From Sporocytophaga sp. (GTDB taxonomy: Bacteria; Bacteroidota; Bacteroidia; Cytophagales; Cytophagaceae), in the NCBI GenBank assembly GCA_024707265.1, contig JANQAB010000006.1:67001-131000 (forward strand): 64,000 nucleotides of DNA, in the 5' to 3' direction. The position numbers were made by a program, and so were the translations under genes. Shown here in pieces: positions 44,419 to 52,480 of the stretch (positions within the stretch are counted from its first letter, which is position 1; each line of letters begins with the position of its first letter). The notes below the pieces were generated by a model that ran no database searches, had not been told where the DNA came from, and saw nothing but the letters and a program-made list of their open reading frames with translations.

Positions 44419-44787
44419 TCACCTTGATTTCAAGAACTCATCGAAAGAACTTGCATTAAAAGTTGCCTCCTCTTTTCCCATTCCAATAAATGGCATTTCA
44501 AAAATTTTCCCTGTAGACTTTTCTATTGTAAATGCAGTGTCTCCTCCATCAGAACCAAAAATGAAAAATTCAGGGGCATATGTTTCTACTTCATAATCTT
44601 TATTAAGTTGAATCATTTCGGTGATCGGCCATAATACTACAGTATAAGCCTTCTCTGAATTTATTTCGGCTCCATTTGATTGCTCATAAAATTCTACAAA
44701 CTCTTTTGGAATAGAAAAGGAAATATTATTTAAAAATGCCTTTATCTCATTTGCACTTGGAGCTTCACTCTTCTCTATTTTTGCCAT
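44419..44787 (-). CDS. SMI1/KNR4 (SUKH) domain protein, probable immunity protein
   Basis: 122 residues with typical SUKH order: an N-terminal helix, then IPKEFVEFYEQSNGAEIN, WPITEMIQLNKDYEVETYAPEFFIFGSDGGDTAFTIEKSTGKIFEMPF, and a final helix. SUKH proteins commonly neutralise contact-dependent or polymorphic toxins; no cognate toxin is evident next to it, though the DUF4157 protein is 4 kb away. The next gene upstream (44846) is 58 bases away on the same strand. Confidence 0.85.
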   Translation of the reverse strand: MAKIEKSEAPSANEIKAFLNNISFSIPKEFVEFYEQSNGAEINSEKAYTVVLWPITEMIQLNKDYEVETYAPEFFIFGSDGGDTAFTIEKSTGKIFEMPFIGMGKEEATFNASSFDEFLKSR

Positions 44788-44845
44788 ATATTTTTAAATG
44801 TTAACTTGAGAGATCTGGATTCAGAGGTTTAGAATAACTGTTATA

Positions 44846-45388
44846 CTATTTCCTCGGCCTGTTATACCATTTATAACTATGCCATTGTTTCATTTTTTTC
44901 CATTTCTCCGGATATGTTTTCAGACCAATATATTTATCATCATCGAATTCACCACCCAAATCAATGAGAGTCTTAATTAAAGAATTTAATCCATAATGGC
45001 CAGGGCAAGATAAAATATCAATGAATTCATACCCGAAGTCGATTTTAATTTCATAAAATCCTGCAATGCTAAATCTAAATTCAGCAATGTGATTCAATTT
45101 TTCTTGCTTTTCTTTAATCTGTTGAAGCATCTCTTTTCGCTCCTTTCTGAATTTTTCGAAATAAGTATCAGACAATACCCGATACTCAGTAACAAGATCT
45201 GAATATTGCTTTGCGTCCTGGAAAACCTGCGAAATCAACTGTTCATAAGGCTGGTCTATCCTGTTAACATTTAATGTTGTAGATATGGTCATTTGTAAAC
45301 CTGTTTGATCAAAAAATCGCGACTGAATTTCTTTAAAGGAAGGAGTTCCATTTTTAAAGTGGATTAAATCACCTACATAAGCGGCCAT
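44846..45388 (-). CDS. Hypothetical protein with coiled-coil segment
   Basis: 180 residues. The middle (about 85-120, KFRKERKEMLQQIKEKQEK) is strongly charged and coiled-coil like; the C-terminal part (FDDDKYIGLKTYPEKWKKMK) is basic. No family recognised. The start context TAAAAATATATGGC is identical to that of the SUKH gene downstream, hinting at a shared origin or control. Confidence 0.6.
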   Translation of the reverse strand: MAAYVGDLIHFKNGTPSFKEIQSRFFDQTGLQMTISTTLNVNRIDQPYEQLISQVFQDAKQYSDLVTEYRVLSDTYFEKFRKERKEMLQQIKEKQEKLNHIAEFRFSIAGFYEIKIDFGYEFIDILSCPGHYGLNSLIKTLIDLGGEFDDDKYIGLKTYPEKWKKMKQWHSYKWYNRPRK

Positions 45389-45414
45389 ATATTTTTAGTT
45401 TAGTAGTTCTAAGA

Positions 45415-45732
45415 CTATCCTAATCGTAATCTACTGATTACTCCATTTATCATCTTGCCCAAAAAGTTGTTGAATAAAGCCTGAATGATTAATACAATAG
45501 CCAAAATGTATAAATCATAAATTAAGTAAGTAATATCCCAAGCACATCCACAAGGAGAATTCGCTGTACCATCACATTCAAGAGCAGTTATAATTATATC
45601 ATGTATAAATGGGTAGATCAATATATTCGGATATATAAAATAAAAAGTCCATTTAAATCTGTTCAAGAATTTCAACGGCACGAACCCGAAAACCACTAAG
45701 TTAAATAAGATAAAAAATATTACAACAAGCAT
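45415..45732 (-). CDS. Small membrane protein
   Basis: 105 residues with three hydrophobic helices (VVIFFILFNLVVFGFVPL, FYFIYPNILIYPFI, YILAIVLIIQALFNNFLG) and a Cys-containing loop (ECDGTANSPCGCAW). Family not recognised. It lies 26 bases upstream of the 180-residue gene, probably in the same transcript. Confidence 0.6.
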   Translation of the reverse strand: MLVVIFFILFNLVVFGFVPLKFLNRFKWTFYFIYPNILIYPFIHDIIITALECDGTANSPCGCAWDITYLIYDLYILAIVLIIQALFNNFLGKMINGVISRLRLG

Positions 45733-45770
45733 AAAATTATTTTAAACTAAGCAATAAGTAATTTTCCGCG

Positions 45771-45794
45771 GTGTTGGGTCTTTCCATCCGACAC
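45771..45794. repeat. GTGTC/GACAC dispersed palindrome, copy 5
   Basis: GTGTTGGGTC-TTTC-CATCCGACAC, imperfect hairpin. A degenerate half-site (ATGTCGAGTCTTTTGTAC) follows at about 46151. Confidence 0.6.
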
Positions 45795-45812
45795 ATTTTA
45801 AGAGATAGACTT

Positions 45813-46121
45813 CTAAAAGACATAAATGTCCTTAACATATTCATCAATAAAACCTGTAATTTTCATATTCTCATCTGTATATAAAATAGAATATAGATCA
45901 GTACCTTTCATTTTCGAAATTTTTTCTATAACATCAGAGCATAATTCTATACCAACCTCATTTGAATTTTCAACTGCAATTTCAAGCCTTAATTCATACA
46001 AAGACACAATTTCCTCCCTATTAAGAATATCAACTCTTAACTTCCCTTTGCTAATTATTACATCCTTAAATAAAGAGCATTCTGACAAAAAAGTCGAAAT
46101 CTGATCATGTAATGTTTTCAT
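45813..46121 (-). CDS. Hypothetical protein
   Basis: 102 residues from the ATG at 46121 (KTLHDQISTFLSECSLF); a TTG at 46175 would add 18 low-complexity residues and is less likely. Acidic, helical and strand-rich (KLRVDILNREEIVSLYELRL), cytosolic, family not recognised. It belongs to the small-gene accessory cluster with the SUKH gene. Confidence 0.55.
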   Translation of the reverse strand: MKTLHDQISTFLSECSLFKDVIISKGKLRVDILNREEIVSLYELRLEIAVENSNEVGIELCSDVIEKISKMKGTDLYSILYTDENMKITGFIDEYVKDIYVF

Positions 46122-46340
46122 GGATATAATTTTTGGGTCTTTTTCCTGGGATGTCGAGTCTTTTGTACTTTTCAAGATTGAAAAATAGAAAAACTGTATA
46201 TGACAAAAATGCTAAATGGATTAAAGTTCTTATTAGAGGTTCCAATTTTATTCGTTGTTTTATTATTCAAATACCTACGTGTATTTTGGGCAATTAAAAT
46301 ACATTCATATTATTCTGAAAGTATAGATGCTCACAAAAAA

Positions 46341-46381
46341 AGCCCAAAGCCTTTTCCCCTTAAGAAAAAAAACTTTGAGCT
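46341..46381 (-). terminator. Terminator of the ispG-WG operon
   Basis: On the minus strand AGCTCAAAG pairs with CTTTGGGCT (one G-U) across an AT-rich inner loop and is followed by T7. It sits just after the WG-repeat gene. Confidence 0.65.
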
Positions 46382-46401
46382 TTCCGCCTTAAGCTTTCCG
46401 C

Positions 46402-47562
46402 TTATTTACAATACTTCACACAAGTACCTTTCAAATCAATGAAAGTTGACTTACCATCTTTTACCACCTCTGCCCAACCATTTACAAAGTCATAGGCATA
46501 GTCATACTCTGCCGGAATGACAAGCTTTCCTTTGTTGTCAATATAACCATATTTACCGCCTTCAATGACGATGGCTCTTTCTTCAGAGAATGGTCTTACT
46601 ATTTTGTATTTGAATGGAGCTACGGTCTCGCCTGTACTGTTTAATGCGCCCCAGGTTCCGTTCTTTACTACCATCACCACATCACCATCAAAGTCTTCAA
46701 CCCAGTCATAGATTGGCTTAATCACTTCTGCTCCGCTTTTGTTAATGAAGCCGTATTTGTTACCTACTTTTATTTTGGCAAGTCCATCTTTGAAGTCTGA
46801 AGCCCAGTCAAAGCTTAATGGTATTACTACTGATCCTGTCTTATCTGCAAAGCCCCACTTCTTGTTCTTCTGAACTCTTACCAGTCCGTCAGAGAACATT
46901 GAGGCCCACTCATACTCTACCGGTAATATAGCTTTGCCTGTCTTATCAATCATTCCGTAAGCATCACCTTTCTTTACGATGGCAGCTCCTTCCATAAAGT
47001 TACCAGCTTCCTGATATGCATATGGTATTACCACTTTTCCTTTCTGGTTGATGTAACCAAACTTTCCGTCTTTACTTACAGCAGCAAGGTCATTGGAGAA
47101 TTCAAATGCATTACCAAATTCAGGTGCGATTACAACTTTACCGGTTTTATCAATGTATCCATACCCTCCTTCCTTTTTCACAACAGCCATACCCTGACTG
47201 AAAGAAGATGCTTCCGGAAACTGTGGTTTGATTTTTACTAAACCCAGTTTATCAATATATCCCCAGGTACCATTTTTCTTTACAGCTGCAAAACCTTCGG
47301 AAAATGAAAGCACAGAATCATACTCCAGAACAATTTTGATTTTTCCTTCCTGATCTATAAAGTAGTTTTTGGTTTGTCTTCTGACCAATCCCCTGTCTTC
47401 CGAAAACGGAACCACCCTGTCGTAAATCGGATTGATCACCACCTGACCAGTTATTTTATTTTTGTATCCGTATTTATCTCCTTGTTTAAATGGAATCGGT
47501 TGAGCGTTGCCGGCAAGTGAAAAAAGCAGTCCAACAGCTAAAAAAAGAGTACCTCTCTTCAT
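46402..47562 (-). CDS. Secreted WG-repeat protein
   Basis: 386 residues with a signal peptide (KRGTLFLAVGLLFSLAGNAQ). About ten WG (KWG) repeats of ~35 residues each follow, e.g. WGYIDKLGLVKIKPQF, YGYIDKTGKVVIAPEF, FGYINQKGKVVIPYAY. WG repeats form beta structures of uncertain role in envelope proteins. Two cysteines close the C-terminus (TCVKYCK). Last gene of the ispG unit, 13 bases after mmcQ. Confidence 0.88.
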   Translation of the reverse strand: MKRGTLFLAVGLLFSLAGNAQPIPFKQGDKYGYKNKITGQVVINPIYDRVVPFSEDRGLVRRQTKNYFIDQEGKIKIVLEYDSVLSFSEGFAAVKKNGTWGYIDKLGLVKIKPQFPEASSFSQGMAVVKKEGGYGYIDKTGKVVIAPEFGNAFEFSNDLAAVSKDGKFGYINQKGKVVIPYAYQEAGNFMEGAAIVKKGDAYGMIDKTGKAILPVEYEWASMFSDGLVRVQKNKKWGFADKTGSVVIPLSFDWASDFKDGLAKIKVGNKYGFINKSGAEVIKPIYDWVEDFDGDVVMVVKNGTWGALNSTGETVAPFKYKIVRPFSEERAIVIEGGKYGYIDNKGKLVIPAEYDYAYDFVNGWAEVVKDGKSTFIDLKGTCVKYCK

Positions 47563-47575
47563 TTCTTAAATTTTA

Positions 47576-47929
47576 TCAAATCTTAGTTAATAATTCTTTC
47601 TGAGTTTTGGTAAGGCCCTTTACCACCAGTTCGTATGATTGATCTATGAGTCCGCGTATGAATTTATCATCCAGAGATCCATCCATGTCTACCGTATTCC
47701 AGTGTTTCTTGTTCATATGGTAACCGGGCTGAATAGCAGGATAGGATTCTCTGAGGAGCACAGCTTCTTCAGGATCGCATTTAAGATTAACACTTTGAAA
47801 AAGATCTACGTCTGCCAAAGCAAACATTTTGCCCATCACTTTATATACCACAGTTTCCTCTCCAAATGGAGACTCTTCTGTGACGCCTTTTTTGGCGAGG
47901 CAATAAGATCGAAAATCTTCAATATTCAA
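47576..47929 (-). CDS. MmcQ/YjbR family protein
   Basis: 117 residues, YjbR/MmcQ family: NIEDFRSYCLAKKGVTEESPFGEETVVYKV, MFALADVD, then the AIQPGYHMNKKHWNTVDMDG core. The TTG start at 47929 is needed to keep the conserved N-terminus. It is tightly packed between the DUF6728 frame (4 bases) and the WG gene. The biochemical function of the family is unproven. Confidence 0.88.
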   Translation of the reverse strand: MNIEDFRSYCLAKKGVTEESPFGEETVVYKVMGKMFALADVDLFQSVNLKCDPEEAVLLRESYPAIQPGYHMNKKHWNTVDMDGSLDDKFIRGLIDQSYELVVKGLTKTQKELLTKI

Positions 47930-47933
47930 TGGA

Positions 47934-48111
47934 CTACCTGAATAAAGCTCTGTAGATAATTATAATCACACAAATGAGGAACATCAGCATTGCCAGCTTG
48001 TTGATAGCATGCATTGCTTTTAAGTTGAAATTCTTCGGACGGTTCGGATCTTTTTTTCCTGAAGAAATATCCGAACAGCGATCCAAAAGCAAAATAGTCT
48101 TTAAATTTCAT
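47934..48111 (-). CDS. DUF6728-like small membrane protein (frameshifted at a T7 run)
   Basis: The frame from ATG 48111 begins MKFKDYFAFGSLFGYFFRKK and then turns to nonsense. Reading the plus-strand T7 run 48051-48057 as T6 gives DPNRPKNFNLKAMHAINKLA, MLMFLICVIIIIYRALFR and a stop at 47934-47936: a 58-residue protein with the YFRFG/GYFFRKKDPNRP signature and one C-terminal membrane helix, as in DUF6728. It fits exactly between ispG (4 bases) and mmcQ (4 bases), which supports the repair. Function unknown. Confidence 0.75.
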
Positions 48112-48115
48112 CGTC

Positions 48116-50125
48116 TTACTCTAATATTGTTGAATTGGGCTCAAGCCATTTTCCGTCTTCTCTGATTAACTCTATGAGTTCATCTACTGCATTTTCTGAA
48201 GGGACAGACTTCTTAATTACATTTTGTCCTCTGTACAAAGCAATCTTTCCTTTTCCTACTCCCACATACCCATAATCCGCATCTGCCATTTCTCCCGGGC
48301 CATTTACTATACAGCCCATGATTCCGATCTTGATTCCTTTCAAATGATCTGTTCTTTTACGGATCATAGCTGTTGTTTCCTGAAGGTCAAAAAGCGTTCT
48401 TCCGCAGGAAGGGCAAGAAATGTATTCCGTCTTCGACATCCTGGTTCTCGCTGCCTGAAGGATTCCGAAAGAGGTTGTATTAAGGGTTTTTAGAAGCTTC
48501 AGATGCAGGTCCTTGCTCTTAACATTAACAAGTTCTGTACTGAGTAAAACTCCATCTCCAAGACCATCAATTAATAAACCGCCACAGTCTGTTGCTGCAT
48601 AAAGCTGCAACTGCTCGTCTTCCATAGATGGATATTTTCTCATAAGGATCACAGGTACCGGTACTTCATTAATCATCAGTTCGAAAATGGCTCTTCTTTG
48701 TTCAGGAAGGGCATGCAGGTTAAACGTATCAATGATCAGGACTGCAGTAAGATCATCTCTCAGTTTATCCATCACCTCATCATCAAGGTCTTCTATGGTA
48801 AGCTGGATAAAGTTAAGCGTCTTATGTTTAGGCTTTGCTGAGAAGTAATCCTTCAGCGTAATCAATGGGAAAATATTCGTTCTGTCATCCATTCTTAGCC
48901 ATACAGAGTGGTTCAGAATTTCCTTCAGACCGTTAGGAAGCATAAAAGGCACTCTGTTATTTCCTGTATAAATGAAGTCAGCCCCCTGATCGTTCATATT
49001 CCATTTATCCAGCAAAGGCATATAAAAATGACCGATGGATTTAAGATCATCCATCTTCTTATCAGAGACTTTGCTGAAGTCAATGATCACCCTTGGCACA
49101 TTGCCACCTCCGATGTTCATGACTTCTCTTGTATCTCTTCTCTGATACATGTATGGATTGACAGGACTTTCGTCATGCGCAATCGGCTTTATTGAATTGT
49201 GACCTGCTCTGATGTTGTATCTGTCAACAAGCATTTTCGCAACCGGTGCTTCAAACTCAGGATCTTCAGTAAGAGATACCCTTACTGTGTCTCCTAAACC
49301 ATCTTCCAGCAAAGTTCCGATTCCCACGGCAGATTTAATTCTTCCGTCTTCTCCTTCACCAGCTTCTGTTACCCCAAGGTGAAGCGGATAAGGTTTCAGA
49401 CCTTCCTCGTTCAGCTTCTGCACCAGAAGGCGGTATGCCTGCACCATGACCTGAGTATTGCTTGCCTTCATGGACAGGACGATATTATAATAGTTCAGCT
49501 CTTCGCAAATTCTGACAAACTCAAGAGCAGATTCCACCATACCCAGAGGAGTATCTCCGTAACGGCTTAATATTCGGTCTGAAAGAGAGCCGTGATTGGT
49601 ACCGACTCTCATAGCAGTCCCATATTCTTTGCAGATATTTACAAGTGGAATGAATTTCTCTCTGATTCTCTCCAATTCGGCCTGATAAGAAGATTCGCTA
49701 TATTCAATCGTTTCGAACTTCTTTTTATCAGCATAATTTCCGGGATTAATTCTGACTTTTTCAACAAGGCGGGCAGCGAGTTCTGCAGCATTTGGAGTAA
49801 AGTGAATGTCAGCTACGATAGGTGCAAAAAAACCTCTTCTGTTAAGTTCCTTTTTGATATTTTCCAGGTTCTGAGCTTCCTTCACGCTTGGAGCAGTGAT
49901 CCGGATGTATTCACATCCGGAGTTGATCATACGGATAGCTTGTTCTACAGACCCCATGGTGTCCATGGTATCAACTGTTGTCATGGACTGGATACGGATA
50001 GGGTTGTTTCTCCCCATTGGTACATCACCAATATTCACTTCGATGGTTTTTCGACGCGAATACTGAATCAGATTGTCGTTGTATTTGTAAGAACCGGCTT
50101 TAATTAAAGGAGCAATTGATCCCAT
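48116..50125 (-). CDS. ispG: 4-hydroxy-3-methylbut-2-enyl diphosphate synthase (long form)
   Basis: Penultimate step of the MEP isoprenoid pathway; a 4Fe-4S enzyme. At 669 residues it is the three-domain form typical of Bacteroidota, with an extra domain between the TIM barrel and the cluster domain. Seen: GDVPMGRNNPIRIQSMTTVDT near the N-terminus, VADIHFTPNAAELAA, KVRINPGNYADKK and GTNHGSLSDRI in the barrel. CPSCGRTLFDLQE and GCIVNGPGEMADADYGYVG in the C-terminal domain provide the cluster cysteines and catalytic Glu. First gene of the four-gene operon. Confidence 0.95.
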   Translation of the reverse strand: MGSIAPLIKAGSYKYNDNLIQYSRRKTIEVNIGDVPMGRNNPIRIQSMTTVDTMDTMGSVEQAIRMINSGCEYIRITAPSVKEAQNLENIKKELNRRGFFAPIVADIHFTPNAAELAARLVEKVRINPGNYADKKKFETIEYSESSYQAELERIREKFIPLVNICKEYGTAMRVGTNHGSLSDRILSRYGDTPLGMVESALEFVRICEELNYYNIVLSMKASNTQVMVQAYRLLVQKLNEEGLKPYPLHLGVTEAGEGEDGRIKSAVGIGTLLEDGLGDTVRVSLTEDPEFEAPVAKMLVDRYNIRAGHNSIKPIAHDESPVNPYMYQRRDTREVMNIGGGNVPRVIIDFSKVSDKKMDDLKSIGHFYMPLLDKWNMNDQGADFIYTGNNRVPFMLPNGLKEILNHSVWLRMDDRTNIFPLITLKDYFSAKPKHKTLNFIQLTIEDLDDEVMDKLRDDLTAVLIIDTFNLHALPEQRRAIFELMINEVPVPVILMRKYPSMEDEQLQLYAATDCGGLLIDGLGDGVLLSTELVNVKSKDLHLKLLKTLNTTSFGILQAARTRMSKTEYISCPSCGRTLFDLQETTAMIRKRTDHLKGIKIGIMGCIVNGPGEMADADYGYVGVGKGKIALYRGQNVIKKSVPSENAVDELIELIREDGKWLEPNSTILE

Positions 50126-50607
50126 TGAGAGAATGTATTTTTATTAATGATTTGAGTCTTATCCTAAATCCTCCCCCTGATGGAGAAGCACTTTACACGT
50201 ATTGTTTATATACTTTTTTATCTGGCAATTTTATTTCCGTTCTCTTGGAAAGATTCCGTCCTGTGAGACACAGGACATGGAGCGGGAAATTAATCCGAAA
50301 GGCCTGGAAAGCTGTTAATACTTCCATCAGCCTACTTTGTCATTCTAAGCCTGTGAAGGGATCTGAAAGTCACAAATAGTTTGCAATATAACTCCTCATT
50401 CTGCCAGATATTCCATTTTTTTTCTATTTTGAAAGCACAGTATCAATTTTTCCTTCCCAAGCTCAGAAAATAAACTTACCCTACTTCTAAGAAGCGTCCC
50501 ACTTTTTTTCTTTAAGCTTTTCGCTTCCAGCTTTAAACAAATATAAATAATAGTTCCTTAACCATAAGGATAATCCTTCAGAGAAATAGTTTGAATCCGG
50601 ATTTTTA

Positions 50608-50666
50608 GGATTAAGGGATTAGCAGGATTTTTAAGACTTAACCAAATCCTGTCCATCCTTTAATCC
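50608..50666. repeat. REP-like inverted repeat
   Basis: Arms at 50608-50630 (GGATTAAGGGATTAGCAGG...) and 50644-50666 pair imperfectly (three mismatches over 23 bases). The continuing sequence (ATCCCATGAATCCCTG) is of the 'aggattaacaggatt' type seen as dispersed repeats in many Bacteroidota genomes (from memory). Confidence 0.55.
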
Positions 50667-50717
50667 CATGAATCCCTGTTCAAAATTAATAATTGTATAT
50701 TTTAAATACTACAACGA

Positions 50718-50760
50718 TTTACAATTGTAAAGATTTACAATTGTCACCTGATTAAAATTG
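50718..50760. promoter_or_regulatory. Clustered operator-like palindromes
   Basis: Perfect 14-bp palindrome TTTACAATTGTAAA at 50718-50731, a second partial copy TTTACAATTGT at 50734-50744 and a half-site near 50756. A related copy TTTACAATCGTAAA is at 50939-50952, just after the SDR stop codon. Such close repeats look like binding sites for a dimeric regulator; which one is unknown. Confidence 0.45.
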
Positions 50761-50955
50761 TAAATTTCCGTTTCAGGGTAGTCTAAAAAATCTGCTCATT
50801 TAAACTGTTTATCAATTTATTAAAAACAATTATTCCTCCTTCAACTTTAACTAATTTACATTTCTAAACTGTAAAAAATGAAGGGAAATAACTATCCTGT
50901 ATCAGATCATTATTTCCCCTTATTAAGATAAAAAAAGATTTACAATCGTAAATTA

Positions 50956-51666
50956 TTAACCGATATCACCTTCTTGAGGGCGTAAAAGAATTTCTTCCAC
51001 AACAGTATTTTTCGATAAACTGTAGGTAGAAAAGATCGCATCTGCCACATCCTCAGGTTTCATAAAGCGCTCATCAGGCAGTCCTGCACCTTCCCAACTA
51101 GAAGTTAATGTCGCTCCCGGAAGCACAGCAGTAACTTTAATATTATGAGGTTTCATTTCCTCTCTAAGTACCTTGGTCATTCCGTACATGGCAAATTTTG
51201 AAATACAATAAGAACCACCATTGGTATAAGCTGTAATGCTAGCAGTAGAGCAAATATTAAAAATGTACCCGCTTTTTTCATCAATCATTCCCTGAACAAG
51301 ACCTTTGGTAAGGTAATAAGCACTGTAAAGATTCGTTTCAATCTGAAACTCAAGTGCTCCGTCCTCTTCCTTGTGTATCTGCCCCGGAAGAAATATGCCG
51401 GTATTATTGACCAACACATCAATTCTTTTAGTTACTTCGTTAATCTTTCTGACAAAAGCAGTTACCTCCTCCTTTTTGGATAAATCAGCCTGGACACAAG
51501 TCAGTTTGCTACCTGGAAACTTCCTGACAAACTCATCTTCAAGTGTTTGAAGCTGATCTGCTTTACGCGAACAAGTAATGACATCAAACCTCTCTTCCGC
51601 AAACTTGAAAACGATCGCTTTTCCTATTCCCCGGGTCCCACCAGAGACCACAATAACCTTTTTCAT
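50956..51666 (-). CDS. Short-chain dehydrogenase/reductase
   Basis: 236 residues of the classical SDR type. The NAD(P)-binding motif SGGTRGIG is at 8-15, NNTG lies near 88-91, and the catalytic Tyr/Lys are in SYCISK (YxxxK), preceded by the conserved Ser in NICSTAS. The substrate cannot be inferred; an oxidoreductase on sugar, fatty acid or small carbonyl compounds. Divergent from the ABC permease, 82 bases apart. Confidence 0.9.
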   Translation of the reverse strand: MKKVIVVSGGTRGIGKAIVFKFAEERFDVITCSRKADQLQTLEDEFVRKFPGSKLTCVQADLSKKEEVTAFVRKINEVTKRIDVLVNNTGIFLPGQIHKEEDGALEFQIETNLYSAYYLTKGLVQGMIDEKSGYIFNICSTASITAYTNGGSYCISKFAMYGMTKVLREEMKPHNIKVTAVLPGATLTSSWEGAGLPDERFMKPEDVADAIFSTYSLSKNTVVEEILLRPQEGDIG

Positions 51667-51748
51667 ATTAACCAGCTTATATTATAATTATGCTTTTTAT
51701 ACTATTTTTTTGAAATATAATTAATTTCGTGGCTAAATTAAGCTTCTG

Positions 51749-52477
51749 ATGAAAAGCTTCGGCAAATACCTGATTTTATTGAGCACTCTTTTGGTAAACA
51801 GGGAGCGCTTTAATGTTTATGTTAAAAGAATTGTAGATGAGGCTATTCTCATCGGTATTGACTCTGTATTTATAGTAGTTATTGTCTCCACTTTCATAGG
51901 TGCGGTAACAGCAGTTCAGACTGCATACAATCTTGTCAGCCCACTTATTCCACTTTATATCATCGGTACAATCGTCAGGGATATGACAGTTCTCGAACTG
52001 GCTCCTACCATCACCTGTGTTGTTCTGGCAGGGAAAGTAGGATCTAATATTGCAGGCGGACTCGGAACAATGAGAATCACCGAACAGGTGGATGCGTTGG
52101 AAGTAATGGGTATTAATTCAGCTTCGTATCTGATTCTTCCTAAAATCATAGCAGCTATCTTAACTTTTCCTTTACTGGTGATTATGGCAGCTTTCCTATC
52201 CATATATGGAGGATACCTTGCAGGTGTACTAACAGGTGTAATTACAGAAAAAGAATATATCTACGGAATTCGTTATCAATTTTCCGGATACAACATCACC
52301 TTTGCAATTATCAAATCATTGGTATTTGCATTTCTAATCTCGTCAATTTCATCTTATCAGGGATTCTTTACCAAAGGCGGAGCTCTGGAAGTAGGACAAT
52401 CCAGTACGGAAGCTGTAACCAACAGCTGTATAGCCGTGCTTTGCGCTGATTATCTCCTTGCTCAACTTTTACTTTAA
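51749..52477 (+). CDS. MlaE-like ABC transporter permease
   Basis: 242 residues, five to six membrane helices, MlaE/DUF140 family: DSVFIVVIVSTFIGAVTAVQTAYNL, then RDMTVLELAPTITCVVLAGKVGSNIAGGLGTMRITEQVDALEVMGIN, the hallmark stretch. Member of the Mla-type lipid transporter that moves phospholipids between the inner membrane and an MCE carrier. The ATPase gene starts 3 bases after the stop; the MCE-domain gene is not directly after it. Confidence 0.9.
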   Translation: MKSFGKYLILLSTLLVNRERFNVYVKRIVDEAILIGIDSVFIVVIVSTFIGAVTAVQTAYNLVSPLIPLYIIGTIVRDMTVLELAPTITCVVLAGKVGSNIAGGLGTMRITEQVDALEVMGINSASYLILPKIIAAILTFPLLVIMAAFLSIYGGYLAGVLTGVITEKEYIYGIRYQFSGYNITFAIIKSLVFAFLISSISSYQGFFTKGGALEVGQSSTEAVTNSCIAVLCADYLLAQLLL

Positions 52478-52480
52478 GTC

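Larger units (their letters stand above)
50126..50955. other. Long intergenic region with repeats and palindromes
   Basis: 830 bases between two minus-strand genes (upstream of ispG). It holds an imperfect inverted repeat (50608-50666) and several TTTACAATTGTAAA-like palindromes (50718-50760, 50939-50952). Frames on either strand are short and unlike real proteins. The ispG promoter must lie at its lower end. Confidence 0.5.

Noticed and set aside
28919..45794. GTGTC palindromes as CRISPR repeats
   Set aside because: Copies are kilobases apart with genes between them; no regular spacers and no cas genes.
46200..46442. 80-codon plus-strand frame near the WG gene
   Set aside because: Overlaps the terminator and the WG gene end; basic low-complexity translation, no support.
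49592..50107. 171-codon plus-strand frame opposite ispG
   Set aside because: Lies entirely antisense to the well-supported ispG gene; shadow of its codon pattern.
50116..50379. 87-codon plus-strand frame after ispG
   Set aside because: Overlaps the ispG start and has a composition unlike proteins; no homology recognised.
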